In this document: positions 7,715 to 16,281 of the stretch, one piece after another | Layout: every line of letters begins with the position of its first letter | Position numbering within the stretch: the stretch's first letter is position 1 | Assembly: GCA_036480335.1 (NCBI GenBank) | Contig: JAZGGH010000073.1 | Coordinates: 1-28,652, forward strand | Reading direction: 5' to 3' | DNA from: JAZGER01 sp036480335 | GTDB lineage: Bacteria > Pseudomonadota > Gammaproteobacteria > DSM-19610 | DNA length: 28,652 bases | Translations under genes and position numbers: made by a program | The notes under the pieces: model-generated | The model's input: only the letters and a program-made list of their open reading frames with translations | Told to the model about the DNA's origin: nothing | Databases searched by the model: none

Positions 7715-9706
7715 TCAATAAACCCATTTAATCTGGGCAAACAGGCTGCGTTCAATTTCTGTTGGCTGAGTTTGAATAAAATCCGGATTAAATTCCGGGT
7801 GCTTGCTGTCAAGTAGATTGCGTGCAGCTACCGAGACAAGAATATCCCGCGACATTTTCCAGGCAAGACGAATATCCAGATCAAAATAGGCATCCGTGCC
7901 CTTTGCGGGCGATTTGATATTGCCAACATAACGCAGGGTACTGTCGAACTGCCAGTCACTGTTAATATCATACGCTGACCACAAAGAAAACTGCTGTTGC
8001 GGACTGGTGTCTTCAGATGACTTTGACTGAGTATCCTGGCTTGAATTTTTTAGATCGAGATCCACATTCAACAAAGTATAGGCAGCCTGCATGTGCCAGC
8101 GGGTAGAGAAACGAATTTTTCCTGACCACTCAATGCCCCAGGCAGTCCCGCGCATATTATTGCCAAAGGCTAAATCCAGCTCGCTCACAGGTATGCCAAC
8201 AGGATCCAGCGTCCTCAGATTATCATATTTGTTGACAAACAATGATAGATCACTGGACCAGTCATTGCCTTTCTGATACCGATAGCCAATTTCATACGCC
8301 AGCAACTCTTCTGATTCAAAATCCTCACTGCCAACAGCAAAAACCGGAAATGGTGGCGCCGGATCGGGCGGTAACACCTGTAATTTTACGTCATGCTCAC
8401 CACGCGATGGTGTGCGTACTGCACGCGAAGCTGCCGCCCATATGGATTGTCTGTCATCCGGTGTCCAGGCAAGCCGAATGCCAGGCTGATATTCAAACCC
8501 GGTAAAATCATTGTGTTCAAATTTTGACCCTAGCGTTAATGCCAGTCTATTGTCCAGCAGACTGATTTCATCTTGAAGAAAAGCGGTATATAGATCAACA
8601 TTCCGATTATCTGGATCAAGCCTGAAAGTGGCTGTAGCAGATGTTTCATCCATGATTCTGCGATAGCCAAAACCCCAAAGAAAATTATGACCCTGGGTTG
8701 GACTGAAGCGATAATCAAAATCGATATCCAGTGTATTGCGATCTTCCTGCAGTACCGGACCGTCACGCTCAACGCGGTCAAAATATACCTGCAACGACAG
8801 GTCAGATGAGCTATCAAATACTCTTTGCCAGCGGACCAGCAAGTTACTGCTTTTCTGATCCGTATTATCATTATACGTTCGTACTGCCGGTGCCGGATTT
8901 TCTGGCAATGACAATTGCTGACGTGATTCTCCCTGAAAATAATCGCCCTGCACAGTCAGGCTATCACGCGCATTAATATCCCAGTCGCTGCGAAAGCCCA
9001 GTATCTGGGAGTCCGCCTCATCTTCAGCACCTGCCTGCGAAAAACCCTTATCCTGCTGTTTATGTTTTCCATATAATCGGTATGACAGGCCATTATCGGT
9101 TGTTCCACCGTAACGTAACAGCATGGATTGAGTGGTCTCATTACCCACGCCAACAGATATCAGGCCACCCTGTGTCTGTTGGGATGATTTGCTAATGATA
9201 TTGATCACCCCATTAACCGCATTGGCACCCCATAACGTTCCTCCGGGGCCACGAATCACTTCGATTCGCTCAATATCTTCCAGCGGCGTATCAAGGGCAT
9301 CCCAATAGACACCCGCGAATAACGGTGTATAAACACTCCGGCCATCAAGTAGAACCAGCAATTTATTGGCAAAGCGACTGTTGAAACCACGGGAGCTGAT
9401 TGCCCATTTATTGGCATCAATTCTGGCAACATGCAGACCCGGCACCATCCGCAGGGCATCGGGAATATTGGTAACACCCCAGCGTTCAATATCGTTGTTG
9501 GTAATCACAAAAACTGCAGCGGGGGCAGACAACTGTTTCTGCGGACGTTTGGACACAGAAGTCACTTCCAGTCCCATCAATTCTTCCAGACTTAACTCCA
9601 TCAAATCATCAGGAATATCTTCCGCAAGAACGTGCAAAGGCATAAACATCAAACAAAGCATTAACGCACGCAACATCCCTGTTCGGTATAACCATTTTTT
9701 TTCCAT
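7715..9706 (-). CDS. TonB-dependent outer-membrane receptor
   Basis: The start at ATG 9706 gives 663 residues with a signal peptide ending near VLA-E. An AGGA lies about ten bases upstream. The segment LMELSLEELMGLEVTSVSKR follows, then the plug domain (APAAVFVITNNDIERWG, IPDALRMVPGLHVARID, VLLDGRSVYTPLFAGVYWD, IERIEVIRGPGGTLWGANAVNGVINIIS). A beta barrel follows, ending in an aromatic C-terminus (IKWVY) as expected for BAM insertion. Such receptors import scarce ligands by TonB energy or sense them. The ligand cannot be told: no clear siderophore or B12 gene is nearby. Its position as first gene of an operon with yfiR and a GGDEF/EAL gene suggests a signalling role. Confidence 0.9.
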   Translation of the reverse strand: MEKKWLYRTGMLRALMLCLMFMPLHVLAEDIPDDLMELSLEELMGLEVTSVSKRPQKQLSAPAAVFVITNNDIERWGVTNIPDALRMVPGLHVARIDANKWAISSRGFNSRFANKLLVLLDGRSVYTPLFAGVYWDALDTPLEDIERIEVIRGPGGTLWGANAVNGVINIISKSSQQTQGGLISVGVGNETTQSMLLRYGGTTDNGLSYRLYGKHKQQDKGFSQAGAEDEADSQILGFRSDWDINARDSLTVQGDYFQGESRQQLSLPENPAPAVRTYNDNTDQKSSNLLVRWQRVFDSSSDLSLQVYFDRVERDGPVLQEDRNTLDIDFDYRFSPTQGHNFLWGFGYRRIMDETSATATFRLDPDNRNVDLYTAFLQDEISLLDNRLALTLGSKFEHNDFTGFEYQPGIRLAWTPDDRQSIWAAASRAVRTPSRGEHDVKLQVLPPDPAPPFPVFAVGSEDFESEELLAYEIGYRYQKGNDWSSDLSLFVNKYDNLRTLDPVGIPVSELDLAFGNNMRGTAWGIEWSGKIRFSTRWHMQAAYTLLNVDLDLKNSSQDTQSKSSEDTSPQQQFSLWSAYDINSDWQFDSTLRYVGNIKSPAKGTDAYFDLDIRLAWKMSRDILVSVAARNLLDSKHPEFNPDFIQTQPTEIERSLFAQIKWVY

Positions 9707-10039
9707 GTTAAACAATCCTGTTCTCCCGCTCTTTCCTTGTTGTGCCTGATAAATAATGACAAATACAATTTGTTATTATTTTGCTGGTTCTCATGTAAAC
9801 CCTTGAGACTAAACAGTTGTACAGGCATTGTATCGACAGTATTTGCAGTTTATTAATAGCTATAAATCTGACATATAGAGCAACAATGTAAAAAATTATT
9901 GCTCAGAGACCAATTTGAAGCTTACACTTTGTGAATTGGCAGCGGGTTCAACCTACAGCCTGGCAGAATGTTGTCTATATGATAAAATACAGAATATCTT
10001 TGAATGAGAATCAGCTACGATTAATATGATTATAAACCT
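9707..10039. other. Divergent intergenic region, receptor operon and cyclophilin gene
   Basis: This 333-base AT-rich gap should hold the promoters of both flanking transcripts. I see no strong sigma-70 pair. TATGATAAAAT at 9978-9988 could supply a -10 for the cyclophilin gene. CCAATT (9910-9915) and AATTGG (9934-9939) form a short, widely spaced inverted repeat of uncertain meaning. I see no Fur-box-like repeat and no small gene. Confidence 0.4.
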
Positions 10040-11992
10040 ATGATATTCAGACTATTATTCCCTACTCTTCTAGTAATACTCATTGGCTGCAACAGCGTTT
10101 CGGCTTCCATCGTTCGCGTCGAATTCAGCTTTGGTGCCAATCCGGCTGGTGAGGTGTATATCGAGTTATTCGACGAAGCAACCCCGCTAACAGCAGCCAA
10201 TTTCCTCAACTATATTGAAAATTCAGCAGGTGAACGCCGCTACGACGGGACCTTTTTGCATCGCAGCGTGAATAATTTTGTTATTCAGGGGGGTGGCTAT
10301 AAATATGATCCGCTGCTCGGCGCATTTAACCTGACATCTGCGCCACACATTGAGACAGATGCCCAAATCCTGAATGAATTCGATATATCCCGCTCTAACC
10401 TGCGTGGCACCGTTGCCATGGCAAAACTGGGTGGCAACCCAAACAGTGCCTCTTCGGAATGGTTTTTCAACCTGAATGACAATTCTGCCAATCTTGATAA
10501 CCAGAATGGTGGCTTTACCGTATTTGGCCAGGTGTTAGGTACGGGAATGGATGTGATTGATAGCATCGCAGCTCTACCTACTGTCTTTGCAACGGCAGGT
10601 ACTTTTTCTGATTTGCCCGTAACGAATTTTACTGCTCTGCCAGTCACTGAAGACAATCTGGTCACGATCAAACCGACAACCTATTTGAGTGGTGACCCGG
10701 TAAACTTTGGTCTGATCAGTCAATCAGCCACCATTGAAGGCAAACAACTGATTATCAAGAACAGCAACACCGCTACCCTGCAACTGGGTTCAGTAGATGT
10801 AACGGCTATCGAATCGCCCTTTGTGGTCAGGGATAACTGTTCAGGCCTGAACCTCGCGCCAGATGAAAGCTGCAGTATCGATATCAACCTCAATCCGGCA
10901 ACAACGGCTGCAGGTGATTATAGTGGCATTGTCGGAATCCCGGTTCCGGGTAGCGATACACCTTACTTAGCCAGCGTATCTGCCCGTATTGGTGAAACAG
11001 TCCCTACCTTAAACATCAAATCAGGCTCTCCTGTTGACCTTGGGCTGGCAAACCCGGCAGAAGCCCTTTCCACGACAATTGAGCTGGAAAACATAGGTGT
11101 TGACGATTTACAGATCAACAGTCTGATTCTGACCGGAGCTGATGCAGGTGATTTCAGTCTGACTGAGAATAACTGCAATACCACATTGGCGTTTACCGAG
11201 ACATGCACCACCCTGCTCAATTTTCAATCCGGCAGCATCGGAGAAAAACTCGCCCAGCTCGATATTGATACAACCCCGGCAAATCAGACTACCCAGCTAG
11301 CGATCACCGCTACTATCAGCACAGATAAAGATGGCATTCCGGACAGCATTGAAAATGCTGCCCCGAATAATGGCGATATGAATCAGGATGGCATAGCCGA
11401 TAGCCAGCAGGAAAATGTTGCCAGTTTTCCGAGTATCAACGGACAATATCTTGCCCTCGAAGTAAGCTCAAACCTGCAACTGGTCAATGTTGCGGCGATT
11501 GAAAACCCGATACCTGCAGCGTCTCCTGTTAGCCCCGTCGCCAGCATTAATTTTCCGTATGGCTTTCTGCAATTTACGGTTACCGGTCTGCAAGCTGGTG
11601 AGAGTGCTGCAGTAACAATCCATCTACCGGAATCCGTAACATCACTCGAGCTAATGACCTATTACAAACTGGATTCCAGACCACCATTCTTTTTCGCCTT
11701 CGACCAGCGCACTGCCGGTTTACCTGCAGGTACTGGCGCAGAAGTTTTTGCGGATAAAATCATACTGCATCTGGTTGATGGTAAATTCGGCGACAGTGAT
11801 GCTCAAGCCAATGGAACAATCGTGGATCCAGGGGGTATTGCTATCGTCACACCCACGATTACAAACAGTGATGACAGCGGTGGTGGCTGTAGCCTTTCCG
11901 AAAATCGGTCATCCATTTTTCAGCGCAGTGAATGGCTGTTATTGGTTATCTGGCTAATGTTGTTACGGAGAAAAAACCAGAAGGCTCTCTGA
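10040..11992 (+). CDS. Exported cyclophilin with choice-of-anchor domains and C-terminal anchor tail
   Basis: This 650-residue protein has an N-terminal signal with a possible lipobox (LIGC, Cys17). A cyclophilin-type peptidyl-prolyl isomerase domain follows at about 23-205 (ELFDEATPLTAANFLNYI, FLHRSVNNFVIQGGGY, SSEWFFNLNDN, FTVFGQV). Then come two choice-of-anchor-D/ASH-like beta repeats (about 215-425, each with a paired-Cys LAPDESCSIDI-type segment) and a DxDG-rich link with a choice-of-anchor-U-like domain (about 425-605). The tail is SGGGCS, then linker, hydrophobic helix and Arg/Lys cluster (about 610-650). That tail has the architecture of GlyGly-CTERM-like sorting signals. It probably acts on the cell surface or in the periplasm. 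Its gene faces away from the receptor operon. The cyclophilin domain is certain; anchor type and substrates are not. Confidence 0.82.
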   Translation: MIFRLLFPTLLVILIGCNSVSASIVRVEFSFGANPAGEVYIELFDEATPLTAANFLNYIENSAGERRYDGTFLHRSVNNFVIQGGGYKYDPLLGAFNLTSAPHIETDAQILNEFDISRSNLRGTVAMAKLGGNPNSASSEWFFNLNDNSANLDNQNGGFTVFGQVLGTGMDVIDSIAALPTVFATAGTFSDLPVTNFTALPVTEDNLVTIKPTTYLSGDPVNFGLISQSATIEGKQLIIKNSNTATLQLGSVDVTAIESPFVVRDNCSGLNLAPDESCSIDINLNPATTAAGDYSGIVGIPVPGSDTPYLASVSARIGETVPTLNIKSGSPVDLGLANPAEALSTTIELENIGVDDLQINSLILTGADAGDFSLTENNCNTTLAFTETCTTLLNFQSGSIGEKLAQLDIDTTPANQTTQLAITATISTDKDGIPDSIENAAPNNGDMNQDGIADSQQENVASFPSINGQYLALEVSSNLQLVNVAAIENPIPAASPVSPVASINFPYGFLQFTVTGLQAGESAAVTIHLPESVTSLELMTYYKLDSRPPFFFAFDQRTAGLPAGTGAEVFADKIILHLVDGKFGDSDAQANGTIVDPGGIAIVTPTITNSDDSGGGCSLSENRSSIFQRSEWLLLVIWLMLLRRKNQKAL

Positions 11993-12003
11993 GCTTATTA
12001 TGA

Positions 12004-12486
12004 CTATCTGGTAGCCCGTTTTTTCAGCGCCCTGGCAACGACCGGATCAACAAATCTGGAAACATCGCCGTCCAGCATCGCAACTTCCCTGACTAGCGAT
12101 GAAGAAACAAAAGAGAACTCTTCTGCTGGAGTCAGGAAAACAGATTCCACCTCCGGTGCCAGATGTCGATTCATACTCGCCAGTTGAAACTCATATTCAA
12201 AATCGGATACCGCACGTAACCCACGAATCAACACATGCACATCCTGTTGTCGGGCAAAATCAACCAGCAGGTTATCAAAACCCATCACTTCGACGGAGGG
12301 GTATTTTTCTAATACTTCCCGCGTTAATGAAACCCGCTGCTCAAGGCCAAATAATGTTTTCTTACTGTTACCTGCAGCGACGGCAACAATCACCTTGTCA
12401 AATATGCGCACTGCGCGCTGTACAAGATCTTCATGACCATGGGTCAATGGATCAAAGGTTCCAGGATAAATAGCTTTAGTCGACAT
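12004..12486 (-). CDS. coaD: Phosphopantetheine adenylyltransferase
   Basis: CoaD transfers AMP from ATP to 4'-phosphopantetheine, the penultimate step of coenzyme A synthesis. The 160-residue length is typical. The nucleotidyltransferase signature YPGTFDPLTHGHEDL includes THGH at residues 15-18. Further family features are NSKKTLFGLEQRV, IRGLRAVSDFEYE and the C-terminal TPAEEFSFVSSSLVREVA. It lies 65 bases downstream of sucA on the same strand. Co-transcription would place CoA synthesis beside an enzyme complex whose product is a CoA thioester, but a functional link is inference. It converges on the cyclophilin gene with only 11 bases between the stops and no obvious terminator. Confidence 0.96.
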   Translation of the reverse strand: MSTKAIYPGTFDPLTHGHEDLVQRAVRIFDKVIVAVAAGNSKKTLFGLEQRVSLTREVLEKYPSVEVMGFDNLLVDFARQQDVHVLIRGLRAVSDFEYEFQLASMNRHLAPEVESVFLTPAEEFSFVSSSLVREVAMLDGDVSRFVDPVVARALKKRATR

Positions 12487-12551
12487 AAGAGAACCTTATC
12501 AGCATCAGGAATAGTTTGCTAACCCGAATATTGCTCTTTGTACTTTGCAAT

Positions 12552-15434
12552 TTAATCATCTTCCATCTCATGCCGCCTTTCCTGCTGCTCTATCAAACCC
12601 AGTGCTAGCTCGACAACTTCACGTTGCTGTTTCTGATGAATACGCAAATTACCCACAGCCGGTGAAGCCGATGCCGGTCTGCTGGCCAGTTCAAGCCTTG
12701 CATAGCCACCCAGAACCCGCCGGATATAATGTTGCTGAGAAAACCAGGCACCCTGATTCATCGGCTCTTCCTGACACCAGATAAAATGATCCGCATTCGA
12801 ATAACGGCTAATACAGGCATCCAGCTCTTGCGCTGGAAATGGGTAGGGCTGCTCAATACGAATAATCGCAATGTGCTCAAGCTTGCTTTCACGGCGTTTT
12901 GCCAGCAGATCATAAAACACCTTGCCGCTGCACATCACCACACGCGTTACCTTTGAATCATTTAGTGCATCAACCTCTCCAATCACAGTCTGGAAACTGC
13001 CATCAGTAAATTCACTCAAATCACTGGTAGCTACCGGATGCCGCAACAGACTTTTTGGTGTCATCACAATCAACGGTTTGCGATACTCCCCTAGCTGTTG
13101 GCGTCGCAGCATATGAAAAATCTGTGCAGGCGTTGTCGGGATACAGACCTGAATATTAAACTGCGCACACAGTTGCAGATAACGCTCCAGCCGCGCAGAA
13201 GAATGCTCCGGCCCCATACCTTCGTATCCATGCGGTAGAAACATGGTCAAGCCTGATAGCCGCCCCCATTTCTGCTCACCGGAAGAAATAAACTGATCAA
13301 TCACTACCTGGGCACCATTGGCAAAGTCACCAAACTGGGCTTCCCAGATAACCAGCGTTGCAGGCTCGGTGGTGGCATAGCCATACTCAAACGCCAGTAC
13401 AGCTTCTTCCGATAACAGAGAATTAATCAGTGTGCATTTCGCCTGATCTGCGTCGAGATTCTTCAAAGGCACATAAACATGCCCATCAATCTGATCATGC
13501 AATACAGCATGGCGATGAAAAAAAGTACCGCGTTCGGTATCCTGACCCGACAGGCGCACCGGATGTCCTTCTGTCAGCAAAGAAGCGTACGCCAGCATTT
13601 CACCGAAACCCCAGTCTATCGGTTGCTCACCCGATGCCATTTCGGCACGTGACTGTAGAATACGATCAACTCTGGAGTGTGCAGTAAAGCCTTCCGGAAT
13701 CTGGGAAAGGCGTGTGCCGAGACTGTGGATACGTTCAATAGAAATTCCGGTTGCGACTGGTTCAGACTGGTCTGCACTAACAAATCGTTTCCAGTCAACC
13801 GGATGCAATTTAACGATCTCATCACCGTTGAGTAAATGTGGCACCACAGGGTGACCTTCCTCAAGCCGCTGGCGGCTGGCACGGATCATATCTTCAACCT
13901 TGCCGCTCGAAGTCACCTCAGCATCAACCAGCGTCTGCGCATACAGCTCTCGTGTGGTACGCAAGGCACGAATTTTCTGATACATCATCGGTTGTGTAGC
14001 CGCCGGTTCATCGGCTTCATTGTGACCGTGACGGCGATAACTGACCAAATCAATGATTACATCCTTGTGGAAATGCATGCGATAATCCAATGCAATCTGG
14101 GTGATATGAATCACGGCTTCCGGATCATCACCATTGACATGAAAAACGGGCGCATCGACCATCCTGCCGACATCGGTGCAATAAAAAGTTGACCGGGCAT
14201 CGCGCCGGGTACTGGTAGTAAACCCGATCTGGTTATTAATCACCACACGCACGGTGCCTCGCGTTCTGAATCCACGGGTACCCGACATGTTCATCGATTC
14301 CATCACTACGCCCTGCCCGGAAAATGCCGCATCACCATGAATAATCACCGGTAACACTCGATCACCGGGATTGTCACTGAAACGGTCCTGGCGTGCTCGT
14401 ACTGATCCCAGCACCACTGGCCCAACAATTTCAAGGTGTGAAGGATTGAATGCCAATGCCACATGAATAGGGCCACCGGGGGTATTCATATTTGATGAGT
14501 ACCCCATGTGGTATTTCACATCACCCGTGCGATTCCCCTGGTCATGATTACCTTCAAATTCCCTGAATAGCATTGCCGGTGACTTACCCAAAATATTCAC
14601 CAGCGCATTTAAACGTCCACGGTGCGCCATACCAATCACCACTTCATTCACACCCATTGTGCCGGCATCCTGAATCAACTCATCAAGCAAAGGAATCAGG
14701 CTTTCTGCACCTTCCAGGGAAAAGCGTTTCTGACCCACATATTTGGTATGTAAAAAATGCTCCAGTGATTCCGCATCTGTCAGCCGCTCAAGAATATATC
14801 GCTTCTGGCTATCGCTGAAATGTGGTGTCGCATGTTCGCTCTCTAGCCGTTGCTGCAGCCAGCGCTTTTCTTCCGTATTGCGCAGATGCATATATTCGGT
14901 ACCAATTGAGCGGCAATAAGTATTCTGTAACTGCTCCAGTATCTGTGCCAGGGTAAGTTCTGAGGCTGCCATCAGCGAGCCTGTGTTAAAGACCGTCTGC
15001 AAATCATCGTCAGACAGTTCATGATGGGCCAAGGTCAATTCAGGAACATTCAGAGTCTCATCCCGACCAAGTGGATTCACATCTGCCACCAGATGACCTA
15101 ACACACGATAGGCATTAATTAATTGCAATACCCGCACCTGGCGCGAGTCATATTTCCGCCCTGGCTCAGCGCTATCCAGCACTCTGGAAGCCAGTGTCCG
15201 CAGGGCATGATGCTTGAAATAATTGCGAATATCAGAATGCCGGATTTCCGTTTGCGTATTTTTGACACGCGGAAGCTTTGAAAACCAGGCTCTCCATGTC
15301 TCGGGGACACTGTCCGGATCTTTCAGATATTCTTCGTACAAAGCCTCAAGATACAGTGAACTGCCACCATCAAGCATGGATTCTTTCTGTTGTTCTTCCC
15401 AGGAAGCTGGCAGCAGCGGATGTTTTTGATCCAT
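12552..15434 (-). CDS. sucA: 2-oxoglutarate dehydrogenase E1 component
   Basis: This thiamine-diphosphate enzyme decarboxylates 2-oxoglutarate in the TCA cycle and passes the succinyl group to E2 (SucB). From the ATG at 15434 it has 960 residues, normal for E1o. The N-terminal E2-contact segment is intact (SWEEQQKESMLDGGSSLYLEALYEEYL in shortened form at about 11-40). Central motifs are VIGMAHRGRLNALVNILGK, HGDAAFSGQGVVMESMNMS (ThDP site) and RRHGHNEADEPA. The transketolase-like C-terminal half has FEYGYATTEP, QFGDFANGAQVVIDQF and the RHP segment. A GGTGA lies about nine bases before this ATG; an in-frame start 16 codons upstream is less likely. sucB and lpd do not follow; coaD does. Confidence 0.96.
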   Translation of the reverse strand: MDQKHPLLPASWEEQQKESMLDGGSSLYLEALYEEYLKDPDSVPETWRAWFSKLPRVKNTQTEIRHSDIRNYFKHHALRTLASRVLDSAEPGRKYDSRQVRVLQLINAYRVLGHLVADVNPLGRDETLNVPELTLAHHELSDDDLQTVFNTGSLMAASELTLAQILEQLQNTYCRSIGTEYMHLRNTEEKRWLQQRLESEHATPHFSDSQKRYILERLTDAESLEHFLHTKYVGQKRFSLEGAESLIPLLDELIQDAGTMGVNEVVIGMAHRGRLNALVNILGKSPAMLFREFEGNHDQGNRTGDVKYHMGYSSNMNTPGGPIHVALAFNPSHLEIVGPVVLGSVRARQDRFSDNPGDRVLPVIIHGDAAFSGQGVVMESMNMSGTRGFRTRGTVRVVINNQIGFTTSTRRDARSTFYCTDVGRMVDAPVFHVNGDDPEAVIHITQIALDYRMHFHKDVIIDLVSYRRHGHNEADEPAATQPMMYQKIRALRTTRELYAQTLVDAEVTSSGKVEDMIRASRQRLEEGHPVVPHLLNGDEIVKLHPVDWKRFVSADQSEPVATGISIERIHSLGTRLSQIPEGFTAHSRVDRILQSRAEMASGEQPIDWGFGEMLAYASLLTEGHPVRLSGQDTERGTFFHRHAVLHDQIDGHVYVPLKNLDADQAKCTLINSLLSEEAVLAFEYGYATTEPATLVIWEAQFGDFANGAQVVIDQFISSGEQKWGRLSGLTMFLPHGYEGMGPEHSSARLERYLQLCAQFNIQVCIPTTPAQIFHMLRRQQLGEYRKPLIVMTPKSLLRHPVATSDLSEFTDGSFQTVIGEVDALNDSKVTRVVMCSGKVFYDLLAKRRESKLEHIAIIRIEQPYPFPAQELDACISRYSNADHFIWCQEEPMNQGAWFSQQHYIRRVLGGYARLELASRPASASPAVGNLRIHQKQQREVVELALGLIEQQERRHEMEDD

Positions 15435-15452
15435 CAAGTTATCACCAAAATT

Positions 15453-15482
15453 ATTACAACTATTAATATAGGTTAACGTCAA
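15453..15482 (-). promoter_or_regulatory. Putative sucA promoter
   Basis: On the minus strand TTGACG (rc of 15477-15482) and TGTAAT (rc of 15453-15458) are separated by 18 bases, five of six matches each to sigma-70 hexamers. The -10 ends about 18 bases before the sucA start at 15434, leaving a short leader with a GGTGA. Confidence 0.45.
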
Positions 15483-15490
15483 AATACTGT

Positions 15491-15519
15491 CTGACTAGAG
15501 TGTTAGAGTACTATATAAT
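15491..15519 (+). promoter_or_regulatory. Putative sdhCDAB promoter
   Basis: CTGACT (15491-15496) and a perfect TATAAT (15514-15519) are spaced by 17 bases, in front of sdhC with a leader of about 37 bases. It is back to back with the proposed sucA promoter, with only eight bases between the two -35 boxes. Confidence 0.6.
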
Positions 15520-15562
15520 CAGCGTATCTCAACAGAAAACTCTGCATAATCCTGGAGATTCG

Positions 15563-15940
15563 ATGCGGCAACCGGTGCAACCACAATTTCTGGATCTGAC
15601 AAAGATCAGGCTACCACTGCCCGGCGTGGTTTCAATCCTGCATCGTATTTCCGGATTTCTGCTAGTGCTCGCTATCCCCGTTTCACTCTACCTGCTAGAT
15701 CTGTCACTCCGGAATCGGGAAGGATTTAGCCATGCCATAGCTATCAGCCATAGCCTGCTTTTCAAACTCACAGCGAGCATGATTCTCTGGTCAATCTGTC
15801 ACCATCTGCTGGCTGGATTACGTTTCCTGTTGCTGGATTTAGAGATTGGTGTTGGCCGTGAACAGGCGAATCAGTCCAGCAAGATCGTTCTCATTAGCTC
15901 GGCCATGCTGACATTATTGTTGCTGGGAGTTATCTGGTGA
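15563..15940 (+). CDS. sdhC: Succinate dehydrogenase cytochrome b556 subunit
   Basis: This is one of the two membrane anchors of complex II, which bind heme b and ubiquinone. I start at ATG 15563 (125 residues) because GGAG lies six bases upstream and the protein then begins MRQPVQPQFLDLTKIRLPLPG, as usual in the family. The longer reading from 15500 lacks both. Three membrane helices are visible (about 25-47, 63-88 and 103-123). LHRISGFLLVL carries the conserved Ser/Arg quinone-side residues. CHHLLAGLRFLLLD holds the heme-ligand His region. The stop overlaps the sdhD GTG by four bases, so the genes are translationally coupled. Confidence 0.93.
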   Translation: MRQPVQPQFLDLTKIRLPLPGVVSILHRISGFLLVLAIPVSLYLLDLSLRNREGFSHAIAISHSLLFKLTASMILWSICHHLLAGLRFLLLDLEIGVGREQANQSSKIVLISSAMLTLLLLGVIW

Positions 15941-16269
15941 GCTGGCATTTAAGTGGCTCGCGCGCCTGGCTGATGCAGCGTATCAGTGCAATTTATATTG
16001 CTCTGTTTCTGGCTTTTATACTAATAACCCTGACATTAGGGAATGCAATCAACAGCTATGAACAGTGGCATTCCCTGTGGACATCGCCTGCTATCAATCT
16101 CGCCACTCTGCTCTTTTTCAGCCTGTTATTACTGCATGCATGGGTCGGTATGCGCGACATTATCCTGGATTACGTGACGCTATTCCGGGCTCGCCTGTTG
16201 CTGCTTGCACTGCTCGGTATAGCGTTGCTAGGTTGTCAACTATGGGCTATTCGCATTCTGATCACCTGA
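15937..16269 (+). CDS. sdhD: Succinate dehydrogenase membrane anchor subunit
   Basis: This is the second membrane anchor of complex II (110 residues, three helices at about 15-35, 50-72 and 85-107). Family motifs are WLMQRISAIYIALF at the N-terminus and LLLHAWVGMRDIILDYV, which contains the heme-ligand His and the conserved Asp-Tyr near the quinone site. It starts at a GTG overlapping the sdhC stop (GTGA), so expression depends on translation of sdhC. The order C-D-A-B is the standard one. Confidence 0.93.
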   Translation: MSWHLSGSRAWLMQRISAIYIALFLAFILITLTLGNAINSYEQWHSLWTSPAINLATLLFFSLLLLHAWVGMRDIILDYVTLFRARLLLLALLGIALLGCQLWAIRILIT

Positions 16270-16281
16270 GGACCCTGAATC

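Noticed and set aside
7714..7812. Longer N-terminus for the YfiR-like protein starting at 7812
   Set aside because: It would overlap the receptor gene by 98 bases and place 33 non-family residues before an evident signal peptide.
9910..9939. CCAATT/AATTGG inverted repeat between the receptor and cyclophilin genes
   Set aside because: Arms of six AT-rich bases 18 apart are expected by chance in such a region.
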